From Gnetum montanum (taxonomy: Eukaryota; Streptophyta; Gnetopsida; Gnetales; Gnetaceae), in contig MNCI01035130.1 of the NCBI GenBank assembly GCA_015680685.1, positions 725,403-789,402 on the forward strand: DNA of 64,000 nt, read 5' to 3'. Shown here piece by piece: positions 11,324-23,933 of this stretch. Within the stretch, counting starts at the first letter, position 1. Each line of letters starts with the position of its first letter. The notes beneath the pieces are model-generated. The model was not told where the DNA came from. It searched no databases and saw only the letters and a program-made list of their open reading frames with translations. Made by a program: the position numbers and the translations under genes.

Positions 11324-12220
11324 CTTTTCACTAACAATTTGTTTTCTTCTCTTAAATTTTCAAATATTAATTATAAAGATGTGCACCTTAGTAAATATTC
11401 CCAAAATTGAAATTTTTTTCTTTAAATATTACTTTTATAGTTTTCTACTTAGTGTCTAGAACATATTGTATTAAAAATAATTTTCAAATGTATTTTTGGA
11501 TTCAATAATCCATGTTCCCATATTTCATTTAATTCAATTTTCATGAGATAATTTACAAAGGGAAAAAATTATACCTACTATGGTGTCTTTATTTCAATAA
11601 TGTTGGCTATCAATTATAGGTGGCTTAAATGTTAAGCTCATTATCTTGTTAGGTAAGAGGTTATTGGTTCAAGCCATACTTAAAACATTAATGTCTTCTT
11701 CTATAATTCTTCTAATGATTCTTAAATCATTTTAAGTTTTGATACTCCCAATATTATTAGCTAGAATATTAATATAAATAAAAGATTTAATGATGGTGAG
11801 TGTTGAAACTTGAATAATTTCACTATCTTAGGGTGTATTTATAATTAAATTATTTTGATTTTTAACACCTTCTAATAGTATTAGCTAGAACATTAATGTA
11901 GACAAAATATAGGTACATCCCATAACATATAGTTAACATAATATATTATTAGTATTATAGAGAAATATAATAATGTCAAATTAGCATGCTCATTGAAATA
12001 GAACTTGTGACTTATACAACATAAGTCACACAATCTAATCAAGTGAGTAATGCTTCACTAATAACATATTTAATGATGTAGATATTTTGAAACTTTCTTT
12101 TACCATCATTTTGAGTGATGATAAGATGTTGGTCTCTTAGGTTGAAGACTTGGGTTTCAGCTTGGGATTAGTTACTTGAAGGTGTTAGGCTTTTTCTCAT
12201 CATTTGATCCTCTTGAAATC
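11324..12220. repeat. Gene-free flank with tRNA-like SINE-type repeats
   Basis: About 11605-11760 holds the better SINE-type copy. GGTGGCTTAAATGTTAAGC resembles a tRNA A-box region, and GGTTCAAGCC is a near-perfect B-box, about 50 bp apart. It matches 4630-4760. On the minus strand, 11990-12065 has a second tRNA-like unit (AGTTCTATTTC as B-box) that recurs near 37840-37900. A further similar patch at 12110-12190 recurs at 34680-34760. No coding sequence is seen. Confidence 0.35.
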
Positions 12221-13375
12221 TATTAGAAAATTATTTAAGAACAATTCACACTATGTTCCTTTATCTTGTAGGCTTGGATAGATAGTTGGATGCTCATGCA
12301 ACATGTAGTTGCATGTAGCCTAGAGTCTCAGCTCATAATGTGAGTTCTAATTAGTTTCCAACTTATCAAGGGAATATTAGCCATCTTGTGGTCATCAAGA
12401 GTTGAATTCCAGCATCAAAAGACTAAACAGCAAGTGGAGTTAACATAAAATAGAGATCGTGGTAGCACAAAAGCTGTATCTATGTTGGACAAGGTACTAC
12501 CAACTCTTGCAACTTGCATGAGCCCATAGCTCAGATTTTTCTTCAATGCCCACTTGCAGATACTCACAATTTAATTTCAAACAAAAAATTGAATCCATTA
12601 GCGCAAGCTCCTTCTACTTGCATCCATGCTACATTCATCATAAATTTTTCTTACTTAGTTAAGCTATTCGACCATTTGAATTTGAATACCTCACCATTGG
12701 AAATGTTTAAGGGAAATTGTTGATTGCAATAACTTGTAGTAGTTAATTAACTTCGTGATTCTTCTTTAGATAGGGAGCTATGAGCTAGTTGCAACTTGTA
12801 CCTGGCTGCATCCATGCTACATTCATCATAAATTTTTCTTACTTAGTTAAGCTATTCGACCATTTGAATTTGAATACCCCACCATTGGAAATGTTTAAGG
12901 GAAATTGTTGATTGCAATAACTTGTAGTAGTTAATTAACTTGGTGATTCTTCTTTAGATAGGGAGCTATGAGCTAGTTGCAACTTGTACCCAGCTACAGC
13001 CGTTAGTTGAAAGTTATTGTAACCATCAACCAAAGCCATTTTTGCATCAGTTTAAATTGGAACTACAAGAAGAATTCTTGAATAGATAGAATAGAGAGAT
13101 GGAGAGATATACATAGATACATAAAGAAAATAGATAGATAGATATTCAAGGAATTTATAGATATAGGATTGAAGTTGTTAATGATTGCTATAATGAAAAG
13201 TATTCTTGATATTGATGATTGAATGATAAAGTTTGTTTCTTTGTTAGAGTGAGTTAAATTTAAATGTTCTTCACCATAATTCTGGCACCTTACCCTCACG
13301 TAATCCATGGACCTTCATTTGATTGACTTCCATGTTCTACATTGCAAGCACTATTGAACAAAGAATAACATGACA
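12221..13375 (+). repeat. 5' LTR of E
   Basis: It begins TATTAGAAAATT (decayed TGTTAG) and ends ACATGACA. It aligns with 33529-34469 along its length. Good matches are CTCATAATGTGAGTTC, AGGATTGAAGTTGTTAATGAT and the terminal GCAAGCACTA patch. It is 214 bp longer than the 3' copy, mostly because of an internal 188-bp tandem duplication. After the LTR, TTTTGGTTCCATTGT (13376-13390) is a poor match to the Asp-type primer site. Confidence 0.8.
12619..12994 (+). repeat. 188-bp tandem duplication in the 5' LTR of E
   Basis: Two direct copies (12619-12806 and 12807-12994) differ at about two inner positions plus the junction. The other LTR (33905-34110) has one, much more diverged, copy. The duplication is thus much younger than the element's insertion. 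Confidence 0.9.
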
Positions 13376-13779
13376 TTTTGGTTCCATTGTGATAGTTGTG
13401 GGTTATGGTGACATTTTCTAGATTTAAAATTTATTTTATTTTTTGTTTCTATTGATATTTTAATCATTTTTATGGATTTGAATTGGTCTCTCAATTTGTG
13501 TTTATTATAACTATTACAATTTCAAGTGACATTGATTGATGTGTAGATGTTTCTTATAGATTTGAAGATACCAATGATTGATGAGGCACTTTTTCACACT
13601 CAAAAATTTTTACAATATACTTGGATTTTATTAATTCTTTTCTTTTGTCTTCTTTTTACTTGTTGTTTCTTTATAGGTTTATGGTTTGGATTCATGAGAA
13701 AGGTCAATGATTGGTATGTGATACTGCTGCTTCATATGTATACAAGAAAAGGAATAAGAAGATTTTAATGTCCTCAAAA

Positions 13780-16030
13780 GAATCATCTTCATCATGGAAT
13801 TCAAGAAGTCAAGAGGGCCAAAGTTCATTCTAGTAGGAAGGACCATCAATCTCTCATGTAGATTCATAAACTCCTACAAGTATAGGCACTAAAATTCATA
13901 TAGTATATAGAATTAATATTTCTATTACTATTACTACAAGTGGAAGTTAGTTTTTAGACCTATTTCCTAATGCTACTCAGCCTAATCAAGTATCTATGAT
14001 TGGTGGTATGTCTACTAAATTTGGATTTGGTACATTGGTTTTCAATTCTAAAGGTCAATTAGGTTCTATGGTTCTGCTACATCAACTCAATCAACCTTTT
14101 CCTTATCCACACAAATGGTTGGTCCATCTTCTTATCCTTAATCTATTCCTTCACAAGTTCATGCTATGTATTATGCTAATACTTTTAATAATCCTTTTGA
14201 TATTTTTTATCAATAATAACTACATCAACAACATTTACAAGACAACCATAAAAATTTGATAAATGCTTTAATACAAGCTACCCAACACACATGGCTACCA
14301 TTGCCTAATCAGTTAATTTCTCACTTTCTTCCTATTTCAACGCAAGCACTTAACACATTTGTACATATAAATTATCCTAATATGGCTTAGATTCTTAACT
14401 AGTAGCATAACCTATCATTCCTTTTAGTCCACAATCTATTCATATGTCAAGTCACATAACTATTCAATTACCAAGGCCATATCAAACTATTTTTATGCAA
14501 GTACCCCAAAAATCCTATTCTAATACTCAATTATTAATGCATAATTCTCAAAATTTCCAATCAATATCCAATGGTTAGACTTGCCGAACACAATCTAAGC
14601 CTCAACCATAAATTTCACATTAAGGATTGCACCAAATACCACACCCATTACCTCATCATTTAGTACACATAGGTAATCAATTTAATTATTTTTTACAATT
14701 TTAGAATTAAGTTTATTATCAAGGAATTCCTAATTAACTTTCATTAAAAGATTTAATGGGGAGGTAATTTACAGCTACTCTTTGCCCCCTTTTGTTGCTT
14801 GCTAGTCAAGATGTTGAGATTAACAATTTATCAACATTTTATCAATTTTATGGTATAGATGATGAAGACCCTTATCATCATATACAAGCATTTAAAACAC
14901 TAGTAGTCACATGTACTAATATAATTATAGAACGTACTAAGATGAGTGTTTTTCCTTTTACATTTAGAGATTGTGCATTATCATAGTATAGATTGGTAAA
15001 ACAATATTCCATTTAGTCTTGCGAAGGTTTTAAGGATGAGTTTTTGAATTGATTTTATCTTCTACAAAGATCCACCAAAATAAAAAAAATAAATTTTAGG
15101 CTTTTAACAAAAAAAATGAAACTTATGATTAGGCCTCTAAGGATTTTAAAGACATTAGGGCAAGGAACCCTAATCATGGTTTTTTAAAATGTCAGTTGTT
15201 AGGATTTTTTCTTGACAGTTTCACACTCATTACATGATAGAGTATTGATTTTGCTTGTGGTGGTATGATTCTAAGAATGACACTGGAAGTAGCATTTGAC
15301 GCATTAGTTCAAATAGTGGATCAAAGAAAATGTTGGCCTATGAATAAAACAAATAATATGCTAGAACACATCATGATGATAGGCTTGAGAAAAAAATTGA
15401 AGGGGTTAATAATAAATTATGATCTCTATCTATGTCATCTAATGCTAGTGTGTAGGGTCAATCATTCTAGTGCCCACAACAAGCTTCGTCAAATTGTATG
15501 ATTGAGGGAATTCATAATACTAGCTAATTATAGGCTAGAGGTATGGAATTTCCTTACACTTGTGTTATTTGTGAAGAGATTGATCACACTGTTTATGATT
15601 ATCCCATTTTACGCTTTATTAAAAAATAAGCTAATGTTATAGGTAGTCAAGGAGGACAAGGGAGGAGTGCAACTTCATAAGGTAGGAGATGGAATCCCAA
15701 TCAAACTAAAAACTACCAATCACGTCTTCATTTAGGCCCAATTATTCAAATTATAATAACAATTTTAACCATTCTTAGAGACCTAATCAAAACCATGAGT
15801 TTCAATAGAAAATGTTACACCAAAAAGAAAACTTGCAACATACCTTGAAACAACAAAATAATCATGTAATTATGCTTATTTAAGCCTTACAATGTAGGGA
15901 AATATTATCAATAGAAACTAAAAAAAATCCTAAGTATCAAAGAAGACAAGAATTACATATGGTTTTTTCATGAGATAGTGATCAATGTAATGTAGAACTT
16001 GAAGTGGTCAAGTGGCTAATCATAAAAATC
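13780..16030 (+). pseudogene. Gag remnant of E
   Basis: The Gag region is readable in pieces. At about 14840-14990 there is YGIDDEDPYHHIQAFKTL, a capsid block of Athila-type Gag. A second block (SCEGFKDEF) follows at about 15020. At about 15550-15600 a zinc-knuckle relic reads CVICEEIDHTVYDYP, where the last ligand Cys is replaced by Tyr. From 16060 to 16290 an acidic linker (LENLLNDVTLHVLLLRAI) leads to protease. Many stops and small frameshifts occur. The homologous Gag copy at 53170-56720 shares the same order. Confidence 0.7.
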
Positions 16031-16369
16031 ACTATTAGAGGGCTATTAAGAGCAAGGAATTAGAGGAATCTAAAAGAATCTTTGCAAAGGAACTTATTTT
16101 AAAGGAAGCACCTAATCCAAATATTACTTTAGAGGAAACCATTATTTCCTCTTCTCCACAAGCACCTAAATTGATATCAAATGAGGTTAATGACAAGCAA
16201 CTTGAGAACCTTCTTAATGATGTCACTTTACATGTTCTACTATTAAGAGCTATTGATGATACCCCTAATATGCTAAATACCTTAAGGAGTTGTGTTGTGT
16301 GAAAAAGAAAATTAAGATACCTAAGCATGTTCGCCTTGTTGAAAATATTACAAATTTTTTGAAGGCTAA

Positions 16370-16700
16370 AAAGGTAATAGATCTTGGTAGTCCTATGATT
16401 GCTTGCATGATTCATAATAGAAAATTTCATCATGCATTAGTGGATCTAGGGGCTAGTGTAAATATTATGAAATTTTAGATTTATCAATCATTAGGTTATG
16501 GTCATATTGGACCTACTAATATTACTATTTCTTTGGCTAATGGGTCAACTATTTATTGAAAAGGTAATATATTGGTTTAGGTAAATAAAGCTTTATATCC
16601 TACTAATTTTAGTTAGTGTGTTAGATTATTATACATCTTCATTGAATAGTGTTTATCCTTTAATTTTAAGAAGGCCTATGTTGGTAACTATGGATGTCGT
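16370..16700 (+). pseudogene. Retropepsin remnant of E
   Basis: The reading is GSPMIACMI, HHALVDLGASVNIM, then GYGHIGPTNITISLANGST after a stop. The active-site triplet is DLG rather than DSG, typical of Athila/Tat proteases. The catalytic Asp is kept. A stop right after the active-site block (16476) and others downstream inactivate it. Confidence 0.75.
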
Positions 16701-17149
16701 TATTTATGTAAAAACTTGATTGATGACTTTAAAATTTGCAAATATGAATTTTTTATTTAATTTATATAACTTGGATGACCAATTTTAATTTAATGAGCTT
16801 AATATGATTAATGATGTGGTAGCAAACATAGTTTCTTCGAAATTATGTGATTGGGATGAGGCATATCAGGTTTTAACATTGGAAGACTATAAAGAGGTAA
16901 CTATGGATGATCAAAAACAACTTTTATATATTTAAGTGGAAAATACTTTGGATGGTGAGGATTTGTTTAAATTGGAGAATTTTTCTTCTATTGAAAGTGC
17001 TGAGGAAGTAATTTTAGATTTAAAGAAACTTCCTCAAAATATATTTATGCTACAAATAATAAACCTTTGACTATTAGTACAAGATTAACCATAGATCAAT
17101 AATAGAGGTTGCTATATGTTCTAATAAATTCTCTTGAAGCTTTTTCTTG

Positions 17150-17860
17150 GACACATTTGGATTGTAAGCAAGGGATTTCTCCATCCATCAGTCAACATCA
17201 TATTCATTTGGATACTAAGGCTAGACCATGACAACAACCATGTAGGAGGCTAAATCTAGCTTTGAAACAAGGAGTAAAAGATGAACTTTTGAAATTGTTT
17301 CAAGTAGGTATTATATATTTGATCTCTAATTTTGAGTGGATTAGTCCTATTATGGCTGTGACTAAGAAGTCTGCTAGGTGGTGTGTTTGCATTGATTTTT
17401 GACAATTGAATAAATCAATAAGTAAGGATTATTTTCCACTTTCATATTTAGATAAGGTTTTAGAAAAAATTCAAAGTAATGGATTTGATTGTTTTCTCAA
17501 TAGTTTTAGTGGTTATAATTAGATCTTAGTTTTCTTAGAGGATCAACATAAAACAATCTTTACCACAACATGAGGGACTTTTGCATTTAGACGTATGCCC
17601 TTTGGATTGTGTAATGCTCCTACTACATTTCAATGAAAGATGATATCTATTTTTTTTAGATATGATTGATTATTTTCTTGAGGTTTTCATGAATGAATTT
17701 TTAGTTTATGGTGATTTATTCTTTGATGCATTGCATCATATGGAATTAGTCTTGCATAGGTATATTGATAAGGGTCTTAGGTTATCTTGGGAATAGTGTG
17801 ATTTCATGGTCTCTCCTAGTGTTGTGTTAAGGCCACATTATGTGTAAAAATGGAATTACT
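17150..17860 (+). pseudogene. Reverse transcriptase remnant of E
   Basis: The frame reads CKQGISPSISQHHIHLD, then WISPIMAVTKKSARWCVCID, FPLSYLDKVLEKI, FRRMPFGLCNAPTTFQ and VFMNEFLVYGD. These are the ordered RT blocks. In the last one the catalytic pair that is normally Asp-Asp reads Asn-Glu, so the enzyme would be dead even without the stops. The thumb continues to about 17860 (LHRYIDKGLRLSWE). Confidence 0.75.
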
Positions 17861-18049
17861 ATAGATTGAAAAAAATAAAAGTTATTTCCCATGTTACACT
17901 TCTTATTATTGTAAAAGGTTTATGTGCATTTTTGGGACATGCTAGTTTTTCCAAATGGTTTATCAAATATTTTTCATTAACTACTTAGCCATTAGTAAAA
18001 TTGTTATAAAAGATGTTGTTTTTAAATGGAATGAATATTGCGAAAATGC

Positions 18050-18510
18050 ATCTGAAATATTAAAATCAAAGATTTCTTTAGCACCAATATTATAGGAACC
18101 TAATTGAAGCAAATATTTTGAGCTTATGATAGATGCATTGGATTTTGTGATTGGAGCTATAGTGAATGAGTGCAAAGATAATGTTCTATATGTTATTTGT
18201 TATCTTTCTAAGAAATTGACCCTCACTCAAATTAATTATACTACTATTGCAAAAGAGATGTTAGTGATTATATATAGTTTAGATAAATTTCATTATTACT
18301 TAATTGGTTTTCATACAATAGTATTTACTAATTATGCTATTATTAAATATTTTCATAACAAACAAATTAAAAGTTGAAGACTAATTTGTTGGTATCTTTT
18401 GTTGCAAGAATTTGATTTGGTGATTCATGATAAGAAGGGATCTGAAAATTTAGTGGCAAATCATTTGTCTAGATTGGAGAATACTGTGGACTTGGAGACA
18501 TCTCACACAT
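18050..18510 (+). pseudogene. RNase H remnant of E
   Basis: There are two open stretches. The first (18126-18377) has ALDFVIGAIVNECKDN, then YVICYLSKKL, INYTTIAKEML and LDKFHYYLIG. The second (18399-18500) has LLQEFDLVIHDKKGSEN followed by HLSRLEN. This is the standard Athila/Tat RNase H layout. One stop separates the two parts, and the first catalytic Asp is in the IDALDF block. Confidence 0.75.
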
Positions 18511-18649
18511 TTAATGATTTATTTCTAGATGAGAATCTATTTGCTTGTTGGGACAAGATTGTTATTGCTAAGGTTCCTAATCCTTGGTATGTGTATCTTA
18601 CTAATTATTTAATTGTATGTAAACTATCAAAATCTTGGAGTAAAGGATA

Positions 18650-19830
18650 GAAACAAGCCTTCGTCATCAAGGCACAATGGTTCATTTGGAAGAATCCATT
18701 TATTTATAATGTTGAACAAGATCAAATGAACTAATGATGTCTACTAGAACAAGAGCAACAAGAGGTAATTACTTTCAATTATGATGGAGTGTGTGAAGGT
18801 CACTTTGTAGGTAAGAAAACTTCATATAAAATTCTCCATGCTAGTTTTTATTAGCCTACTTTTTCTTGAAGAAGATTATGAATATTGTAAGAGATGTCAT
18901 CAATGCTAGTGAATGGGAGGAATCACAAGATGGTAAGACATGCCATTATTTCCTATCTTGAGATAGTGTGAGCCCTTAAATTATTGGGGCATTGATTTTA
19001 TGGGCTCTTTTCCTTCAAAAAACTCTTGTAAGTATCTTTTAGTTTTCATCGATTATGTTACCAAATGGGTTTTGGCAAAAGAAACTAGGTATGATGATTC
19101 TAAAACAGTAGTTAGATTTTTAAGAGAAGACTTAATTCCATGCTTTGGATACCTAAAAATCCTAATTAGTGATCAAGACACACATTTTGTTAATGACATC
19201 ATGGAAAATTACTACACAAAATGGGAATTACACATCATACTGCTATTACCTATCACTCTTAATCAAATGGTTTATTTGAAAGTATAAATAGGGAAATTAA
19301 AGATATTTTGTAGAAAGTTGTAAGGAAGAATAGAATAGATTTTTCATATTGTTTTTTGGATGCATTATGGGATATACATACATCATATAAGTCATCATTT
19401 GGTTTTAACTTGTATGAACAAGTATTCCTTAAGTAATGCCTTGTTCCTTCTTTGATATAGAACAAGTCCTTTCAAATACAATGTTAATTGGAAATGAACA
19501 TGGACTTATGTATTTCTACCTATTTATTAGCTTTGAATCATTTAGATGAAGTTCAAATGCATGCTTTGGATAGGCAATGTTTGTATAAGAAACAGATGAA
19601 AATGTGGTATGATAGAAAGATAATGAGAAAGTTATTTTTAGAAGGTGATCTTGTACTATTATTTAACATGAGGCTTAAAATTTTTTTTGGGAAATTAGTA
19701 TCAAAATGAATGGATCTTTTAGGGTTATTAAGGTCTTAGGTAATGACGTGATTAACATTTCTAAACTTAGTAGTCCTGAGTCTTTTTGTGTGAATGGTAA
19801 ATGATTTAAAAATTATTTTGGACAATAGCC
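18650..19830 (+). pseudogene. Integrase remnant of E
   Basis: The core starts at about 18980 with LNYWGIDFMGSFPSKNS. It continues with VFIDYVTKWVLAKETRYDDS and LISDQDTHFVNDIMEN, so both catalytic Asp residues are visible. The Glu region follows near 19285 (REIKDIL). The C-terminal part (about 19590-19700) has MWYDRKIMRKLFLEGDLVLL and RLKIFFGKLVSK, as in Athila integrases. The zinc-binding N-terminal part (18780-18930) is badly decayed. Confidence 0.75.
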
Positions 19831-19869
19831 CTTCCTTGATAATGAGATAATTACTTTATTTGATTCTTC

Positions 19870-20858
19870 TCATTAGCAATAAGAATTTAATTTGATCATA
19901 GATCAATTTTGAATAGGTCATTAAAAGTTATCAAACCATCAAAGAGCTAGGGCTTATGTATTCACAATATTTAGTTGAAATTTTTTTAAAAATATCAAGT
20001 GGTTTGATAACCTTCAAAGAAAAAATGTCTATAGGTTAATTTCAATTCAATTTAGTAGATCTTTGTGCGCCATCATATAGGTTGAAAGTTCAAATAAGTT
20101 TTGGAGACCTCTGTGATTATTTGATCTTCATTTTTCTTATTGTGATAGGTTAATAACTTTATTGTTATGTGCTTTATATTCTACAAGTATTGGGTGATAG
20201 GTACTATGAATGATACATTATATTTCTATTAATACTTATGCATGGTAGTGATTATTGTTGTTATCAAATCTTTGGTAGTGTCTATGGTAACATATCTTTT
20301 ATGGTATTTAGGTTTCAAGGAGTTAAATTGACAAAGGTTCGACTTGTTTTGTGGTATGGATTATTGGGAAATTTTGTCCCTGAAACATTTTTAAATTTTT
20401 ATATTTCATTATAGATAGAGAAAAGGTTAGATTATGGATAGATTTTGTTACCTTTTTAGTTGGAAAGTGGTTACATTTTTTTGAATTGTATTAGGCATAT
20501 TGTTAACTCAATATGTTATCTCATGACAAACTTGAGGCTCTAGATCTTTCTTAATTGGGAACTTGGGATAAGAGACATCATGGGATATTAAAAATGAACC
20601 ATAGGGGTACTCATGGGGAGTCACTTGCATAGGGATTGAATTTGTACCAAGTGCAAAGTTTTCATTATTTACAGACCATGTTTTGATGGCAGTACACCAT
20701 GTAGTCATAACCTATTGTAGGTGTATAGACTTAAGAATGTTTTCTAAAAATCATGTTGTCCTATTGTAACCATGGAACTACATAAGGTGAAAATTTTTCA
20801 TTGGTTATGTACCATGTTTTGATGGGAGTGCAACAATCTCCTAATCATGAAAGAAAAA
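19870..20858 (+). other. 3' internal region of E, left of the G insertion
   Basis: No coding block is recognised. There is a diverged direct repeat: the stretch around 20655-20710 (a TTTTCATT patch, then ACCATGTTTTGATGGCAGT) recurs at 20790-20850 (ACCATGTTTTGATGGGAGT). This suggests a small tandem duplication of about 150 bp. Confidence 0.45.
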
Positions 20859-21366
20859 TGTAACATCTTGTCCCGTGTTAAGGTGGAAATAAATTGTAAC
20901 ATTGTAGTTAAACCTTTAAATAAAGGGGTACATTGTTATGAGGAGTTATGATTATTCATGTATCCCTTGGAAATGGGTTTGACCTATAAGGCTAGGTTTA
21001 GAGGTCATGTTGGCATGGAGTTACAAAGCTTGAAAAGGCAAGTAATCAAAGCTAGGTCAAGTAGGACAGGAAGGAACTTGTCACCCCTTTGGCTAGATAG
21101 CCTAACTATGGTGGTAGTGCTAGATCTCCTCTAATGCTTAAGTGGTGTAGGAAGATAACCGAGAGGGCATTATAGTACTCTCTCTCTTATTAATAAAATT
21201 TTTCTATTTTCTTTTCCTATTATGGGTACTAGTTATTCATTTACTAGTTAATTCATTTTAAAGTATTTTATGATGTTTCCATTATATTATTTAAGAATGT
21301 GATGACTGCGATGAATTAACTGATGAAAGATTGTATTTTTACAACATCTGAGAATGGGATGCCACA
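20859..21366 (+). repeat. 5' LTR of G
   Basis: Starts TGTAACATCTTGTCCCG and ends GGGATGCCACA; 508 bp. It aligns with the 3' LTR from end to end, for example ATGAGGAGTTAT, GGTTTGACCTAT, AGGAAGATAACC and TACTAGTTATTCATTTACTA. The LTRs of J are more distant relatives. Confidence 0.9.
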
Positions 21367-21386
21367 TTTGGTATAAGAGAAAATCA
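21367..21386 (+). other. Primer-binding site of G, initiator tRNA-Met type
   Basis: TTTGGTATAAGAG directly follows the LTR end; the usual site is TTTGGTATCAGAGC. Confidence 0.75.
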
Positions 21387-21549
21387 TGATTCAAGAGATA
21401 GCGAGGAAGAAAAATATTATTTAATTTATTATTATTTTTAAAAAAAGTACATCCAAGAAAAATACATATAAGGGAAGAAGTGACAGAAAGGGAAGAAGCA
21501 GAATACAAGAATAGGGAAGGTGTGAAATAAAAGGAATAAAGAAATACAA

Positions 21550-23060
21550 TAGTGATAATGTATTTCAATCAAATGAGTCGAGGCAATCGTAGATTGTCTT
21601 CAATTACACTTCTCATTCTTCATTAGTGGCATCCTTTTTGCTATGCATCATCTTGCATCCTGCCAACCCATCATATAATTACTTGATCTATTTAGTGGCA
21701 CTCCTTGCTACAGTTATGGATTCCTCATTTATTGTAAGTTGGGTTTTCAACATCTTCATCTAGATCAATTGATCCTCCATGTTGTTTTGTCATTCCTTCT
21801 CTTTCCTCTCCACAAACAAGACTAAAATTATGATTTATGAACAAAAGCAAAAAAGGGAAGAGAAAAGAATAAGAACTATTTACTTGAAGCCAATTGTTAT
21901 AAATTTGAAGAAACTGTTAGTGATATTGCAGATGGTAAGCTAGACATGTAGCACTCTCCAATTCTCCTGAATGTTACTCTAGATCTTTAACAACTTTTGA
22001 AGCATCGTCAAGAATTGGATGGAAAGACAATGGAACACCAACCTGTACTAATTCATAGTCTTCCTTGAAGTTACATGACTAGGACTCTTATAGGTGGTAA
22101 ACATTCTCACAAATAAAATAAGGTTTGTTATTGGAAATTCGTTGGCTAAGACACCAAAGAAACACAAGTTCTTCTTCGGTAATCCTCACTATCTATCCTA
22201 TCAAATAAGGGGAACCTAGGATAGAAAAAGAAGGAATTATTAGAACAAACCTAGGAGCTAGTGATGATGTCACCTATGAAAAGGAATGTCGCATAGACAT
22301 CATAGAAATAGATGGCATGTGTGTTGATCTAGATGGAGGAATGGGAGATGAAGGAATGGGAGTTTGTTTAGAACTAGCACCTACATCATCTCTCTCCATT
22401 TTTTGGATAAAGTACCGCTAACCAGGAGGCATTTGAGATACAAATAGGATTAACATCATATGAGATGAGGAAAAGGAAAATATTAAAAGCCTAAAATAAT
22501 TAAAACTTACATTTGGTTCTTTCCCCTTATTCTATCTTGTGGTTTTTTGTTGAGCTTGTTGTTGGGTTTGTTGTTTGGCTTTTTGTCTTACAACTACTAG
22601 TCTACTAGAACCTTGCTCAATACACTGCCTCTATAAAAAGGAATTCATTAGAAAAGTAAGTATACCAATAAACTAGGCTATATATATATATATACATCTT
22701 GGAGTTGGTAAGTGTGATTTGTTGTCAGGACTAAACCCTTCCAAAGGTTGAAGCACCTTGAATGGATGAAGTACCTTGAGCATCTTTAGTTTGTGCACCA
22801 CTAGTCTATGCACCATGGATCAATTTATTTTGTAGCCTAGATTGCATTATCAAATACATAAAAAGATATAAATAATAATAAGAATTAAATATATATATAT
22901 ATATATACCTTGCTACTTCCCTCTTGATTTCTAGCTGATGCAAAACCAATTGACCCTTCTTGCCAACCTCGATCTTACTCATAATTTCTTCATGTTCAAA
23001 AATTCAAGATGTAAACTAGGATTGTATCAGTTAAAGGCTTTATTTGAAGGATTATAACTT
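21550..23060 (-). pseudogene. Exon-like minus-strand fragments in the G leader, product unknown
   Basis: Minus-strand reading from right to left gives separated coding-like pieces. The first, MSKIEVGKKGQLVLHQLEIK, ends at an AG/GTATAT donor-like site (about 22910). Next come TSGAQTKDAQGTSSIQGAST (about 22750-22800), then RQKAKQQTQQQAQQKTTR before a GTAAGT (about 22510-22620), then SSKQTPIPSSPIPPSRST (about 22340-22400), ITEEELVFLWCLSQRISNNK (about 22130-22190) and VQVGVPLSFHPILDD (about 22020-22070). TA-dinucleotide runs sit in the presumed introns. Stops are present. I recognise no domain. It could be an inserted DNA transposon gene, a captured host gene, or an antisense ORF of the element. 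Confidence 0.35.
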
Positions 23061-23933
23061 AGAATTAAACACATGATCAAGGGTATGCTACATATTGTAT
23101 ATGGTTTACTAGGATTTTGTTTGGTAGCAGTACCTCCACTCATGGCATTGTACAAAGCATAAAAACAAGATAATGACCAATGATAATCTTTTCCAGTTAT
23201 GACATCATGAAGTACATAGATGGAAAAAGTAGTAACATAAGATTGATATTGATGTCACAAAATGTTACTATGGATGAATCAACATAATTCAAAGTGAATT
23301 TCATTAATGAAATCTTCATGAAGAAATCAGCTTTTGCTGACAGAAGAATCAATAACATAATTAGATAACTCTTTTTGACAAAATAATTTAAATTTAAGGG
23401 TGAAAATTGATGGAATTAAAGAATCCTCCCCCCAGTGAAAACCTAAGGTGATTCAAATACTATATGAAATAACCATTATCAACCCAAAAAAATAGTTGGA
23501 AAGTGATGCTTATATTGTTATTATAAAGATTGTTCACTTTTTATGATTTTGTGATTTCTAGGTTGACAAAAATGGTGTTATCACTAGCTCAATGTGTAAT
23601 TCTCTTCTAGATGATTCCAATGATACCAATTTCATTGAAATATGCCTTATGGTTTGGGCTAGCGGTAGCTATGCCTCTCGCACTGTTGCATAGCAAAGCC
23701 ATAATGCCCAATTGCGTAGTGTCGCACCTGGTCCCAAGGAGTTGGCAGTAAGGGGATGGTAGTAAGGGATCAATCCCAAGGGCCTACACAACCATCACCT
23801 TCTATGTTGTCTTTTCCCTTTAGCACCACCTTCTGCATGTGCTGTTCCTCTTCCACACTACCTTTCGCATGTGCCATCACCTCCCACGCCACCTTCCTAC
23901 ACATTTCACCACATTTACCTATGCACACCACTG

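Noticed and set aside
13063-13308. Minus-strand frame of 81 codons, with a similar one at 34157-34393
   Set aside because: They fall at the same place in the two LTRs of E, so they are shared repeat sequence, not a gene family.
20854-20858. AAAAA as strong proof of target duplication for G
   Set aside because: Both flanks match, but a five-A word is weak in AT-rich DNA. The insertion is supported mainly by the LTRs, primer site and polypurine tract.
21287-21568. Minus-strand 93-codon hydrophobic frame
   Set aside because: It spans the LTR end and primer site of G and has no domain.
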